Shown here in pieces: positions 46,749-57,283 of a stretch of DNA of 64,000 bases (position 1 is the first letter of the stretch; each line of letters opens with the position of its first letter). The notes under the pieces were generated by a model. The model made no database searches, was not told where the DNA came from, and worked only from the letters and a program-made list of their open reading frames with translations. The position numbers and the translations under genes were made by a program. Origin of the DNA: Labia minor (Eukaryota > Arthropoda > Insecta > Dermaptera > Spongiphoridae); assembly GCA_963082975.1 (NCBI GenBank), contig OY720347.1, positions 45,893,155 to 45,957,154 on the forward strand. The letters run 5' to 3'.

Positions 46749-48306
46749 TCTTTATATAGTATAAAATAAAGTCGATTTCTCTGTCCCTATAAACACTTCA
46801 ATCTTTAAAACTACGCAACGGATTTTGATGGTTTTTTTTAATAGATAGAGTGATTGAAGAGGAAGATTTATATGTATAATATCAGAATTTATCCACTATT
46901 TAATTATTAATTAATTAATTATGTTTTCATTCAAAGACAACGCGGCTCACTTCAATCAACATATCAAAATTAATATTAAATGAATACAAAAATATTTTCA
47001 AAATGTCAATTAAAATGACTATTATATTATTTTTTGTTTTTGTTTCAATTATTAATTACAACTAAATTTTAAGTGAAAAAATAATTTCTTGGTTATATAA
47101 AAATTAAAATATGATTTTTTTGACAAATGATAAAAAGGAGATGTTTTAAATTTTTGTCTTTTTTATAATGAGTATTTTTTTAAATTTGTTTTAAATCAAA
47201 ATTATTGTATTTTATTAGATCTTTTTATTAATAGGCTTCTTTTCTTATTTTTAATTTTTAATAAATTCTCTTTTTTGATATGATGCTTTATTAAAAAATA
47301 ATATTAAATTGTATATAAATTTAAAAATTAGAATATTTAAATTTGTTTAAATTTTAACACATGTAATCAATCATATGCATAAAGAATAAAAAATTTTGAA
47401 AATCAACTTGGTATTAAATTCAGAAAAAAAAAATACTGATATATATATATATATATATAATATATAGACTATTCGAATATAATTGAAACTCATTCTCTCC
47501 CTCTATTTTAAATTAAAAAAAACGGAGTGTTAAGAAATTAAGATGCCTTATGCAACATGGATGGCTAAATGAATGGGGCTGGAAGAGGAGGCAATTAATA
47601 TTAATATTAATCCCTTAAAATAAACTTATCTAATTCTGTGGTCTAGGAGATTTGAAAATTATTAGACACAACATGAAGATTTCGCTTACAGTTTCTGTTC
47701 TGTTCGACCTCCAACCAACACTTATTTTCTCCCAAGTTTATTTCAATCGAATTTTCAAATTTTGATCTTCAAATTTGTCTTGAAGGTAGTAAAGAAAGAG
47801 TAAGATGCGGAAATCAATTGTAAAATATTAGGTTACCCAGACGACTTAAATATAATAGGAGATTCGGCAATTGCAATTACAGAGAGCGAGGAAAAATTAA
47901 TCGAGGTAGGAAAAGAGTTGGGGTTTGAAATTAATCGTGATAAGAAAAAATACTTAGTAACAAAGAGGCACAGTATTAACATACAAAATCTTAATATACA
48001 AAATGTAGAATTTGAATATGTAATAAAACTGAATGTAATCTCGAAGGATAATAATATTTGAGAAGAAGGTTGCAATCGGGAAACGCATGTTATCATGCAG
48101 TTAAGAGGGTTATCTCATCAAAATTATTATCAAAGGGGATAAAAATTAAAATATACAAAACAATTATTTTGCCTGTTGTATTATATGGGTGGGGGCGTGG
48201 TCTATGACCCTGGGAGATGAGAGTAGATTCAGAGTATTTATAGAATAGGATTCTTTCCAGCATTTATGAATCAAAGAAAGATGAAGACACCGGGGATGGC
48301 GGAGAA
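46749..48306 (+). mobile_element. Family H copy 3, 3' end missing
   Basis: A TC start (TCTTTATATAGTATAAAATA) follows an A. It continues into CTCTGTCCCTATAAAC and ACTACGCAACGGATTTTGAT, then the AT-rich blocks shared with copy 2 (AATTAAAATGACTA, TTTTTGTTTTTGTTTCAATT, GACAAATGAT), and then the LINE part. No twin hairpin was found. The ~47610-47735 segment is inverted relative to copy 1 (12140-12260), so this copy has rearranged internally. Confidence 0.65.
47762..48300 (+). pseudogene. LINE reverse-transcriptase relic in family H copy 3
   Basis: GYPDDLNIIGDSAIAI begins at 47831 (YADD has become YPDD). An unbroken stretch continues through VGKELGFEINRDKKKYLVTK and HSINIQNLNIQNVEFEYV, the longest in-frame piece of this LINE in the window. 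Frameshifts follow, then a relic of the LPVVLYGW block near 48170. The region coding the palm residues before the catalytic box is deleted. Confidence 0.85.
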
Positions 48307-49986
48307 TGCTTAGACATTAATAGACATGCATAGACATTTTGATTATAAGATAATAATGGTAGAAAAGGGGATTGTCATTATATAAACGCCCCAACGAATT
48401 TATTAATATTACGAGTCAAACTCGATAATAAGGAGTATTTTTCGGTGAACCAGGTGCTATATATATTACAATAGATATATCATTTAAGTAATTAATTTAA
48501 ATATTGTATACAATTTGATAAGTATACCATTAATATATTTATTAATAAAAATTATTTCTAGTTAAATAATAGGAGTATTTTTTTATTATGTTCAATTTCG
48601 TTTAATTGAAATAAAAACCCAAGTGGTGGTGTGTCATAATCACTTTTATTTTATTCTATCTAGATATTATATTCGTTAATTTTATTAAATTCATTCAAGA
48701 TAATCTAACAAGAAACCGCTACAAAGGGAATGAATATTTCCGAAATGCCCAAAGGGTACTCCCTCTCCTTTACCACACACCCAGGCTCAAAGAATCCGTA
48801 AAAATTTAATATCTAAATTCTTGAAAAAAGAAAAGAAATGTATGTTCATAAAATGAAAATGGAATATTTTCTTTAAATTTCCCTATCGGCCTATCTTTAG
48901 TTTAATTTAATATAATAATTTAAATTTCATATTTATAACAAAAATAATTAATATTTAAACATTTAATATATGTAATAATAAATCTTATTAATGTGTTTAT
49001 ATCTAGGTGTTATATATTTTATTAATATTATAGCTCATATTTGATGTATTCGAATATAAAAATGATGATTTTATCATTATCAGAATCGTTCAAATAACTA
49101 ATATTTTGTTTTATATATAATAATAAATATAATAATACATTTTTGTGGTAAACGATAATTTACAATAATAATAATAATATAAATATAAAATAGATAAATA
49201 ATATATATATATATATTCTATTAAAAGTTCAGTAAATGGAACCCAAATGGAATCAGCAAAACAAATAAGAAAAATGGAATAGATAGTTGCCACAACAGTC
49301 TTATGCATTTATGTCAAATTTGAAATCGGTCTTCAAATAGTGACAGATTCGTGTAAGTAGTGTAGAGTAAGTGCCGCGCATATTGACATTGGATCAAAAC
49401 CGCCGGAAAATGAGAATTTGAATTTTTCAAGAGAATCTAAACTTTAGACCTGGGGTTGCCAACGTGGGGCGTACACCCCTCAAGGAAAAATGGAAAAATT
49501 TAATGAGCGGTCAGAAATATATACATCATTTAAATTTGTCTGAATATTTATTATAACAGTTAAAATATATTTTAAAAAAAATATTTTTCATTTTCCTCCA
49601 TTTCTTGCGAGATAAAGAAATTGTTAAATATAATAATAAAACTCTTAATCGCATGAAAATCAAATTCACATTTTAACATTTTAATCTCTTTTTCTAATTT
49701 GAGAAGTTATTATGAGATAAAATTGAATAATGGAGTATTTTTTTCTAACTTCATTATTTTTAAGATACCCTTCTCCTTTATAAATTTTACTAATTTATTC
49801 CACCATCGATTTTGAATTGGTTGTTTTTTGAATGAATTATGTCATTACTAATATTGATGGACATCACACAAACAGAAAACTTAATTTTATACTCCAGCAC
49901 TCACAGACTTTCTTTTGATACTTTATAGCTGCTGATTATATACCAATGTTTGCTTAACTATATAATGTATTCTCTCTAAGTAAATA
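48307..49986. other. AT-rich stretch
   Basis: AT-rich. CCTGGGGTTGCCAACGTGGG (about 49449) followed by GCGTACACCCC looks like one end of a hAT-type element, but no partner end was found. The patch at about 49330-49500 is otherwise unremarkable. Confidence 0.4.
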
Positions 49987-50513
49987 CGTGGGCTGGTCAA
50001 TAAGTCCTTTTCTTTTTGAATGAAAGACAGGTTTTTGGATAAGAAATTATTTTATTTTTCAACGTAGTCTCCTTTGAGCACTATACACTTCGTCCAAAGT
50101 TTCTCCAATTTTTTTTATCCCTTTCAAAAATTAAGATTTGTCGAGGACATCAAAATAGGTATTTGTTTGTGAAATGATTTCATCGTTGGATTCCAATCTC
50201 TTTCCGCTGAGCCATTTCTTCAGGTTTGGAATCAAGAAATAGTCATTCGGGGCTAAATCCGGAGAATAGGGGGGATGATGGAACAATTCGTATCCCAATT
50301 TATCGATTTTCATGGAAATTCACTTTTTTCCATTATCTTCTCAAATTCCGAGGTAGTCTGCTATTAATGGATATCAAAGAAAATCTTTAAGACCCAGGTG
50401 GTTCAAATTTCGACAGGAATCAGCTGATAGTTTCCTGCTGACAGGAGAAGTGTTGCCATTTCAATTAAAAGACGGGAAATTCAAAAAGTCACTGACTTAT
50501 TGACTTGCTCTCG
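49987..50513 (-). mobile_element. Internally deleted mariner
   Basis: The left inverted repeat is CGTGGGCTGGTCAATAAGTC. The right one on the minus strand is CGAGAGCAAGTCAATAAGTC. Both are flanked by TA (49985-49986 and 50514-50515). The unit is 527 bp, holding only the last part of a minus-strand transposase gene. Confidence 0.9.
50076..50313 (-). pseudogene. Mariner transposase C-terminal part
   Basis: The minus strand reads MKIDKLGYELFHHPPYSPDL, then APNDYFLIPNLKKW, where D of NDY is the third catalytic Asp, followed by NDEIISQTNTYFDVLDKS and a TAA (50131-50133). Sequence beyond the stop still resembles the normal C-terminus (KIGETLDEVYSAQ) to about 50076. The HTH and the first two Asp residues are deleted. 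Same subfamily as 4963-5160. Confidence 0.9.
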
Positions 50514-51715
50514 TATTTATTTTATTCTATCTTCTACTATATATTTGAATTACTCGTTTATTTAAAGATTGTAAACTCTCGTCGTAGTAAGAGAATATAT
50601 ATAAATTATTTTTTTTTAATAATTTATTTAAAATGAAATAAGAAAAAAAATTCATTCAATTAATTTTCTACGAGATTTTAAGTTTCATATTTATTAAAAA
50701 CAAAAAAAATTTACATAAATAATACTATATTTAGAAATTTGTTTTATTTTATTTTTTTAAATCATTCTTTATTTACTACTCCAATAAAATAATAAAAAAG
50801 AAAGAAATCTTCCCTGAGTTTTAGAATACTTTTATTATACTTTAAGTTACATATAAAGTTTATTTATTCAAATTATAGAAGTAGTTTCTTTGCAAAGGTT
50901 AAATATTGATTTTGGTATTCTTATTCAGTCACTTTAATAATGAAAGATGAAGAAAGAGTTTAACTAAAAGAAAAATGAAAAATAGTGATTAAATCATTTA
51001 TGTATACTTAATAATTTTATGGAAACCTCATTATAAATAATGGCAATGTTAAATCCACATATTTTATTAATATAAAGGCATTTTATAGTTTTTTTTTTAA
51101 TTTTACCAATAATCAAATCAAATTTAATTTAATTGAGTGATACGTATGACAGGTCCATTCCTTTATATTATTTAATATTATAGAAAAATAATGACCTCTT
51201 CAATTACGGATAATAAATATTGATTTTATAGTATCAATTTTAATCAACTTAATAAAAATGTATCTTATTAAATTATAGAAATATATAATAATTTGTAAAA
51301 ATAATATGTGCTGAAAAATAAATGATTAAACATAATATATATAATATAAATTAAAAATGTTGGATAAAATGAATCATTTATAAATAAATTGTATATAAAA
51401 TATAATTATTATATTTTTAAAAATATTTTATAAAATTATCTATATTAATTCATTAAATCATATTATTTGGAAGTATAAATACAAATAAGAAACTTTTTTT
51501 TTAAATTATTGTTTAATATATTATTTTTTAAAATTTATTTTTGTTACAGGCAACTCTTTCTCATTTAATTTTATCAATATTTGATAATAAAAACTAAAAA
51601 GTTGAAAGTTAAGAGTATATTGCTTTTCTATTCATCAATTTATTATATTATTATTTGACAACATACTTTATTGACAATTGACAGTGTGAATTTCAAATTT
51701 GCATTCAAGTAATTT
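50514..51715. other. AT-rich stretch, nothing seen
   Basis: Uniformly AT-rich. No repeat or coding signal recognised. Confidence 0.5.
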
Positions 51716-52450
51716 TAAACTTGTTTCATGGCTTATTTCGTCTTTTTAAGATGCCAGATGATGGATGGATATGGAGTAGCAAGTTGTCGGCTCAAAGCAA
51801 ATAAAGGCGGATATAAAGACCAGCCTGGATTTTCGGAATAATTTAATATTTTCTTGTGCGTGGGTTTTTTTTTATCCTGCTGTGAGAACGGTTGCCGAGA
51901 ATGCGGTTGGCAGGACAACCGACGACAAGACCAGCTTGATCGGACACGACAAAAAACACGACCAGCAACTTTGATCAATCAGTTCTAGGGATCCCCTCGG
52001 TTCAATTTGCCCGATATCGTGGATCTTTCACGTTTCCGCACCGGCAATTTATCTCGCCCGGGGAAAGAAGAAATTCGGCGTACTTCCTCTCTCTCTCTCT
52101 CTCTCGACCGCTTTCCGTCTTAAAGGAACTTTCCACCAAGAAAGAGACACATCGAAACCCATAAATTAAAGTGAAGACTCGGCCCGTATTATGCACCCTT
52201 CTTAAGATGACTGCTTAAAGCAATTTCGGATTCTTTTATCATTCATATTAGAAACGTGAGGGTGTGAGGGCAGAAAAAGTGCCAAAAGTGATGGATAAGC
52301 CTACTTTGTGGCGGACTTACGTATGGAAATTCATTGAGCAAATTCGTGAATTATTTGATTTAAAAAGATTAAATTCCAGAAGGGTGACAAAAATTGTCGA
52401 TTCGGAAATGGAAAACAAATAGACGAGTCAGGCTTCAGAAGAAATTCTTT
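51716..52450. other. GC-richer island
   Basis: About 730 bp of balanced sequence with a CT run (52086-52104). Minus-strand frames at 51733-51978 and 52002-52196 are Ser/Arg-rich and have no recognised domain. Not repeated in the window. It may be an untranslated or unrecognised exon, a promoter, or a conserved non-coding element. It is one of the two most gene-like islands by composition. Confidence 0.35.
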
Positions 52451-52684
52451 TAAAATAAATACAGAACCCTTAGGTTTTACAATAAAACGAATTTTATTTA
52501 AAAAAAAAGTCTTGTTTTACATTTTTATGGAAATAGTGCACGATATATATTATTTAAATCATATAAATTGAATGATTTTATTAATAATATTTTTTATAAC
52601 CAAGTTATATCATATAATAAAATAAAAAATAGCCTCATTCGAATAAATTTATATATATTTTTTAAAAATGTAATAGAAAATTGA

Positions 52685-52752
52685 TATATATATATATATA
52701 CGATATACATATATATATATATATACATACTTATATATATATATATATATAT
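52685..52752. repeat. AT-rich microsatellite cluster
   Basis: Interrupted (AT)n/(TA)n arrays. They create a minus-strand frame of alternating Tyr and Ile (52594-52848), which is an artefact. Confidence 0.85.
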
Positions 52753-53277
52753 AATACTTAGAATTAAAATATAGATCGTGTTATAGAATAAACATTTTAT
52801 AGGAACCCCTGCCCTCTTCGCTCTTACAAGAAAGCAACTAAACGACAATAAATATCAATATTTGTTTTTTTATTTTAGAGTTTTCATAGTTTACAATATC
52901 TATATAATATTTAAAATATTGCTCTTTTTTTATTAAATTGCACAATAAAGATTTAGTTTGTTGGTTCAATTTAGCAAACTAAAGTTATGTTTCAAATCAT
53001 ATATATAATGAATTTCTAAAAAAAAAAAATTGCACAATATGAATAAATAAAAATAACATTGAAAGGATTTTAAACACGGAAAGAAAATGAAAAATGGATA
53101 TCTCAACTAGTCAATCAGTCCTCCTTAATATTTTTAATATTTATTTTAAAGTTTTTTAAGAGGATAAATTATCCCTCTCTGTATATAATAAATATCGTTA
53201 TATAAGGATTTAAATTAAACTTAATAATTTACTATAAATTATATGTACAATAATATTTTGAAAATACTATATAAATA

Positions 53278-53470
53278 TTTTTACTATCTCGTCAGAGATA
53301 CAATTATTATTATATTATTATTTATTAATTTTAAAATTTATATAATTCAACTTCACTTCATGTCTGTCTGTCTGTCTGTTCGCTCTTTTGACAAATTGAA
53401 ATCGATTTTTCATCAACTTTTATATATATTAGATTGGAAGTCAGTAGAAAAACAAAATATTTAGATATGA
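53278..53470. repeat. Fragment with family A-like end and CTGT run
   Basis: TTACTATCTCGTCAGAGATA at about 53280 equals the terminal hairpin of family A on the minus strand. The next 80 bp differ. GTCTGTCTGTCTGTC follows at about 53361. Probably a truncated or related element. Confidence 0.5.
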
Positions 53471-53968
53471 AACTAACTTCTTTTTTAACCTAATTCGGTC
53501 CCGCATCAGAACATTCTTTAGGACTTTGGTTTGATTATTTTTTGCATAAGGCGGACGATAATGAATGATGTACCTATGTTCATTAAATATATGTACATAT
53601 ATATACCTATAAATATATAGAATTTAAGTGATTCGTGGCCTTGGATCTTTCCCATTCAGGAGAGACACACATATTAAAAAAATATATTATTTTATATCTC
53701 AGATTGTAACAAACGGCCATTTTAAAACATTTCTAAGCGCCCTCTGTAAGCAGAAACTATCATCCCCTCTCCATCCCCTTCCATATGTGAATTTTGGCCT
53801 CAAGGGTCATTCTGTGTTTTACCCAGTTTTACCTTCGAGGTGTGCATTTTCCATTCACCGTATTTACCAACCACTGGCTTTTATTTAGTGAAATATTACC
53901 TCTAATTTGCTTTCTCGCAAGTTAGATATTGTACAAATTGTAAATAAGTAGTATTTCTATATTTATTT

Positions 53969-54209
53969 TGTAAGTCCCACCAAGTGGATTCGTTTTTTTC
54001 TAATATTATTAGTTACACCCTGTAACTTGAAGATAATAAAAATACCCGTCTATCAAGGCAAGCAGTGAATTTTATTTTCACCAAATTCCAATCTTCAAGC
54101 TGATTTATTTTAGCAACGAGACTGTCTTCACAGATATATATATTTTTTCCGAACTTATAATAAATTTTACGAGTTGTTATTGAGTCTCCTAGTCTTCAAA
54201 GAACAACTC
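53969..54209 (+). repeat. LTR-like sequence followed by a primer-binding site
   Basis: TGTAAGTCCCACC (53969) starts a ~240-bp segment that ends just before TTGGCGCCCA (54211-54220). TGGCGCCCA is the start of the primer site complementary to the 3' end of animal tRNA-Lys. This suggests the 5' LTR of a degraded LTR retrotransposon. The next ~180 bp (to 54396) are balanced in composition and open, but show no gag motif before AT-rich DNA resumes. Boundaries are inferred. Confidence 0.45.
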
Positions 54210-55267
54210 GTTGGCGCCCAAACTACAAACAAGTGGTAACGGTATTTTGGACTCTCCACGGGAGTTTTCGTCGAGTCGCGAAATTCGCCAGCGTTTTCAA
54301 GAAGATTATCTGCGTGGGGACGCTATCTTCCCAAGGTCAACAGACAAGCGACCTCGCGGCAGCCATTCCCATCAACTACAAGATATATTTAAATAGCTAA
54401 AAAAATAGTTTCTTTTTTTAAATTAAATTATAAAAATTGCAAAAATATCGAGGACATTAATAGCAATTTATTGAAATGGAATATTAAAGTATTAAACTTT
54501 AATTTGAATGATAAAATTAGAAATTTATTATTTATCATGATATATTTTATTATTCAGATAATATAAATATTTAAATTAAAACATTTATTATCTATATATT
54601 TAATACGATAGTGTCCGTCTGTACGCAAAAAACTCCAGAGCCTAAACTACAAGGAGTAAGGTAACCAAATTTTTCTGAGGTGAAGGGTACCTCAAATGAG
54701 ATGAAAAATAAAAAAGAAATTAGAATCTTAGGTAACTCCTGAGCTGAGCTGCGGGTGTTCCATTTTCCAGAAATATATATAAAGGCGAGTGTTTGTATGA
54801 ATGTAATTTGTTTACTTTTTTGCTGTCATAGAAACAGATATATATATATATATAATTAGAACCCCTCTCTCTCTCCCTCTATTTAAAATTTTAAAAAATG
54901 GAGTGTTCTAGCCAAATTAAGAAATTTAAATTCCTTATGCAACATTGATAGGTAAATGAATTGGACTGGAAGAGGAGACATATGATTAGAGAAATTGGGG
55001 AAAAATCAACCGAAATGTAATTAAACAAAAAAATTCAAGAATTATGATACGGATACGACTTACATACAAAATGTAGAATTTGAAAATGTATAAATATTTA
55101 AATACTTAAGATCTCTAATCACAAAGGATAATAATCTTCGAGAAGAATTTAAATCGACGTTGTAATTGAGTAACGCCTGTTAATATGCAGTAAAGGGGCT
55201 TATCTCATCAAAGAGGATCAAAATTAAAATATATATAAAACAATTATTTTTCATGTTGATCGATGAC

Positions 55268-55453
55268 TAGGGTGACCATATTTCGAAAACACCAACCCGG
55301 GACAAACGGTATACCTTTTTTTTAGAACTAAATTGAAAAAATTTTGAAAAAAAAATTACGAAATGTCCTAAATATTGAAAAAACGGGACAGTAGGGTGTC
55401 CCGAAGTCATTTTTGGGACAGAGCACCTAAAGACGGGACGTTTGGTCAACCTA
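55268..55453. mobile_element. hAT MITE nested in family H copy 4
   Basis: A 186-bp unit with ends TAGGGTGACCA (left) and TAGGTTGACCA (right, minus strand). The octamer TCGATGAC lies immediately outside both ends (55260-55267 and 55454-55461). TAGGGTGACCA-type ends are widespread among animal hAT MITEs. The inner part has repeated GGGACA motifs in both orientations. Confidence 0.9.
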
Positions 55454-55461
55454 TCGATGAC

Positions 55462-55850
55462 TCTGGGAGACGAGAGTAGATTTGGAGTATTTGAGATTAA
55501 TATTGTTCGCAGCATTTATAGGCCAAAAGAAGATGAGGTCACAGGGGGATGTCGGAGATGGCATAACGAGAAATAATGTCCAGATATAGTTAAGGTTATA
55601 AAATCAAGAAGGCTGGGATGGGAAGGGGACGTGGTTGGAATTGGAGAAAATAGAAATTGGGAGAAACCGATTGGGAAACATCCGGTGGAAGACCAATGAC
55701 CAAGGTGGGTGGACAATGAAGGAAGGGACATGGGAGAGATGGGACAGGGTAGGATTTGGTTGTAGCTCAGGATAGGGACGCTTAGAGAAATGTGGATGCT
55801 GCGGCTAAGAACTTTCGAAAACTCTAGAGACACAGAGTTAGATAAATATA
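55462..55850 (+). pseudogene. LINE reverse-transcriptase tail in family H copy 4
   Basis: It continues the LINE relic after the MITE (GACTCTGGGAGACGAGAG onward, the GGTTATAAAATCAAGAAGGC block, the GAAACATCCGGTGGAAGACC block, then AGAAATGTGG and CTAAGAACTTTCG). Frames are broken throughout. The minus-strand open frame at 55516-55860 is its antisense shadow. Confidence 0.75.
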
Positions 55851-56064
55851 ACATATACAATAATAATATATAATTAATTTACTGATTAAATTAAAATATA
55901 TTTTACAAGAAAACAAATACATGTCTTATCTACTTATTGAAACAAAATGGATGAAAACATTTTACATACAGACTTTCAACCAAATACTATGTATCACTCG
56001 GGGGTACAGGGGGCGGAGCCCCCGTCTAGGTGTGAAGAGCGCCGAAGGCGCTCGGAGCAGCTAG

Positions 56065-57146
56065 TTTATATTTAAATCTTATTAAAAAATTGAAAATAAT
56101 AATCTATAGTATATAGTTACTGAATTATGCTGCAATATTTCTTTTTTTTTTTTTAATAATATTAATTGAAAATTCTTCTTTTCGTCTCGATGACAGAAAA
56201 ATTGACGAGAAAATAATTTCTTTTGGAATTAGCACATTTTTAAATCATTTTTTTTTTTAATCTAAGAATAAAAAAAGTTAGATGAGTGTAGCGAATTTCA
56301 ACTTCCTTTTCGGATTATTAATTTCAGTCCGTCATTTAGTAAGACCGGAATGGTGTGCGTGGGGTGAAAACTGCTCTTGACTGCCATTTCAAAAAACTAG
56401 GCAAGCAACGAGTGTCTATTGGGCTCGGTTTTGATTGGCTTGCATTAATCTCAGGGGTCTTTGAGGCGGGTGGCGTCGACGGCCCCAGCACAGTGGCAAC
56501 AACATTGACACCATGTGACAATGATGTTAAGACCGGCTTTAAATTTAATTATATTAAGCTTTTGAGGGCTTTGGTAAAACTAATGGCCAGTTATCTTTTA
56601 AGCCTCAGGCCATTTAGTTCATCTTTTTCTTCTGTTTACTTATTCCTCTAGATTTGCACCATCCCAAAGGAATGGCTTTGATAAAATGATACATTGACAA
56701 GTCTACTATAAAAATTTATTAGTATAAAAATATATCTACTTCGATGATATTATTTTGATGAAATTTAAGATAGAATTACATTTTTAAAGAAATGAATCAA
56801 CAAATGTTTAATCCAAGGATGAAAAAGACAGAAATTGTAATATTTTATAATTCATATAATTAATGAAATAAATATTGAAAAGAAGATCAAAAGAAACCTA
56901 TTGTAAAGGGGTCATCTTATGCATTAAAATTACCACATTTAATTAAATATGATATATTTAAATGATAGATTGAAATACCTAACCTAAATCATCTTATATA
57001 GTAAATAGGAACATTTATTGATAATGTAAAATTTTTCTAAAAAATGTATTCTTATACATATATAAAATATTTATTTAAGAGAAATAGTTTCAATATTCGA
57101 ATATTATACAAATATTAATTTATTTGTTATAATATTATTTTAAGGA
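56065..57146. other. Spacer with a balanced, partly open island at 56.28-56.65 kb
   Basis: The island at about 56280-56660 has balanced composition. A 98-codon plus-strand frame (56355-56651) includes GFDWLALISGVFEAGGVDGP. I do not recognise it, and it opens with GTG, not ATG. It might be an internal exon or a repeat relic. The rest is AT-rich. Confidence 0.3.
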
Positions 57147-57269
57147 TTAATCAATAAATGGAATCGCCTGGTAGTACATTGCCAATTGATCCGAAGCAAA
57201 AAAGTTAATATGGTTATCTACCTCCAAGGGGTCATTTATATTGGTGTCCAACTGTTTAGGTTTCCATTC
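57147..57269 (-). CDS. Candidate terminal coding exon of an unidentified host gene
   Basis: On the minus strand an acceptor-like TATTATGTACAG is followed at 57269 by 40 open codons and TAA (57147-57149). The product begins EWKPKQLDTNINDPLEVDNH, continues INFFASDQLAMYYQ and ends AIPFID. Its composition is mixed and protein-like, unlike the Lys/Asn/Ile/Phe/Tyr strings that AT-rich DNA gives by chance, and the patch is clearly less AT-rich than its flanks. No transposon motif is present, and AATAAA-like sites follow after the stop. I do not recognise the family and no partner exon is certain, although GAAGTTGGTAAG on the minus strand near 57710-57720 could be a donor. Intron phase is assumed. 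Confidence 0.4.
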   Translation of the reverse strand, partial: EWKPKQLDTNINDPLEVDNHINFFASDQLAMYYQAIPFID

Positions 57270-57283
57270 CTGTACATAATACA

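Larger units (their letters stand above)
54870..56064 (+). mobile_element. Family H copy 4
   Basis: It begins within the shared block (CCTCTATTTAAAATTTTAAA; GCAACATTGATAGGTAAATG), continues through the LINE tail, and ends with both hairpins and CTAG before T (56061-56064). Upstream of about 54870 the match to the other copies fades and no TC terminus could be assigned. The copy is broken by the small hAT MITE at 55268-55453. Confidence 0.75.

Noticed and set aside
49449-49480. A complete hAT element starting at CCTGGGGTTGCCAACG
   Set aside because: Only one terminus-like sequence was seen. No inverted partner or target duplication was found nearby.
52594-52848. 84-codon minus-strand frame rich in Tyr-Ile repeats
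   Set aside because: It is a translation of AT microsatellites.
55516-55860. 114-codon minus-strand open frame
   Set aside because: Antisense shadow of the LINE tail in family H copy 4, like the similar frame at 13311-13550.
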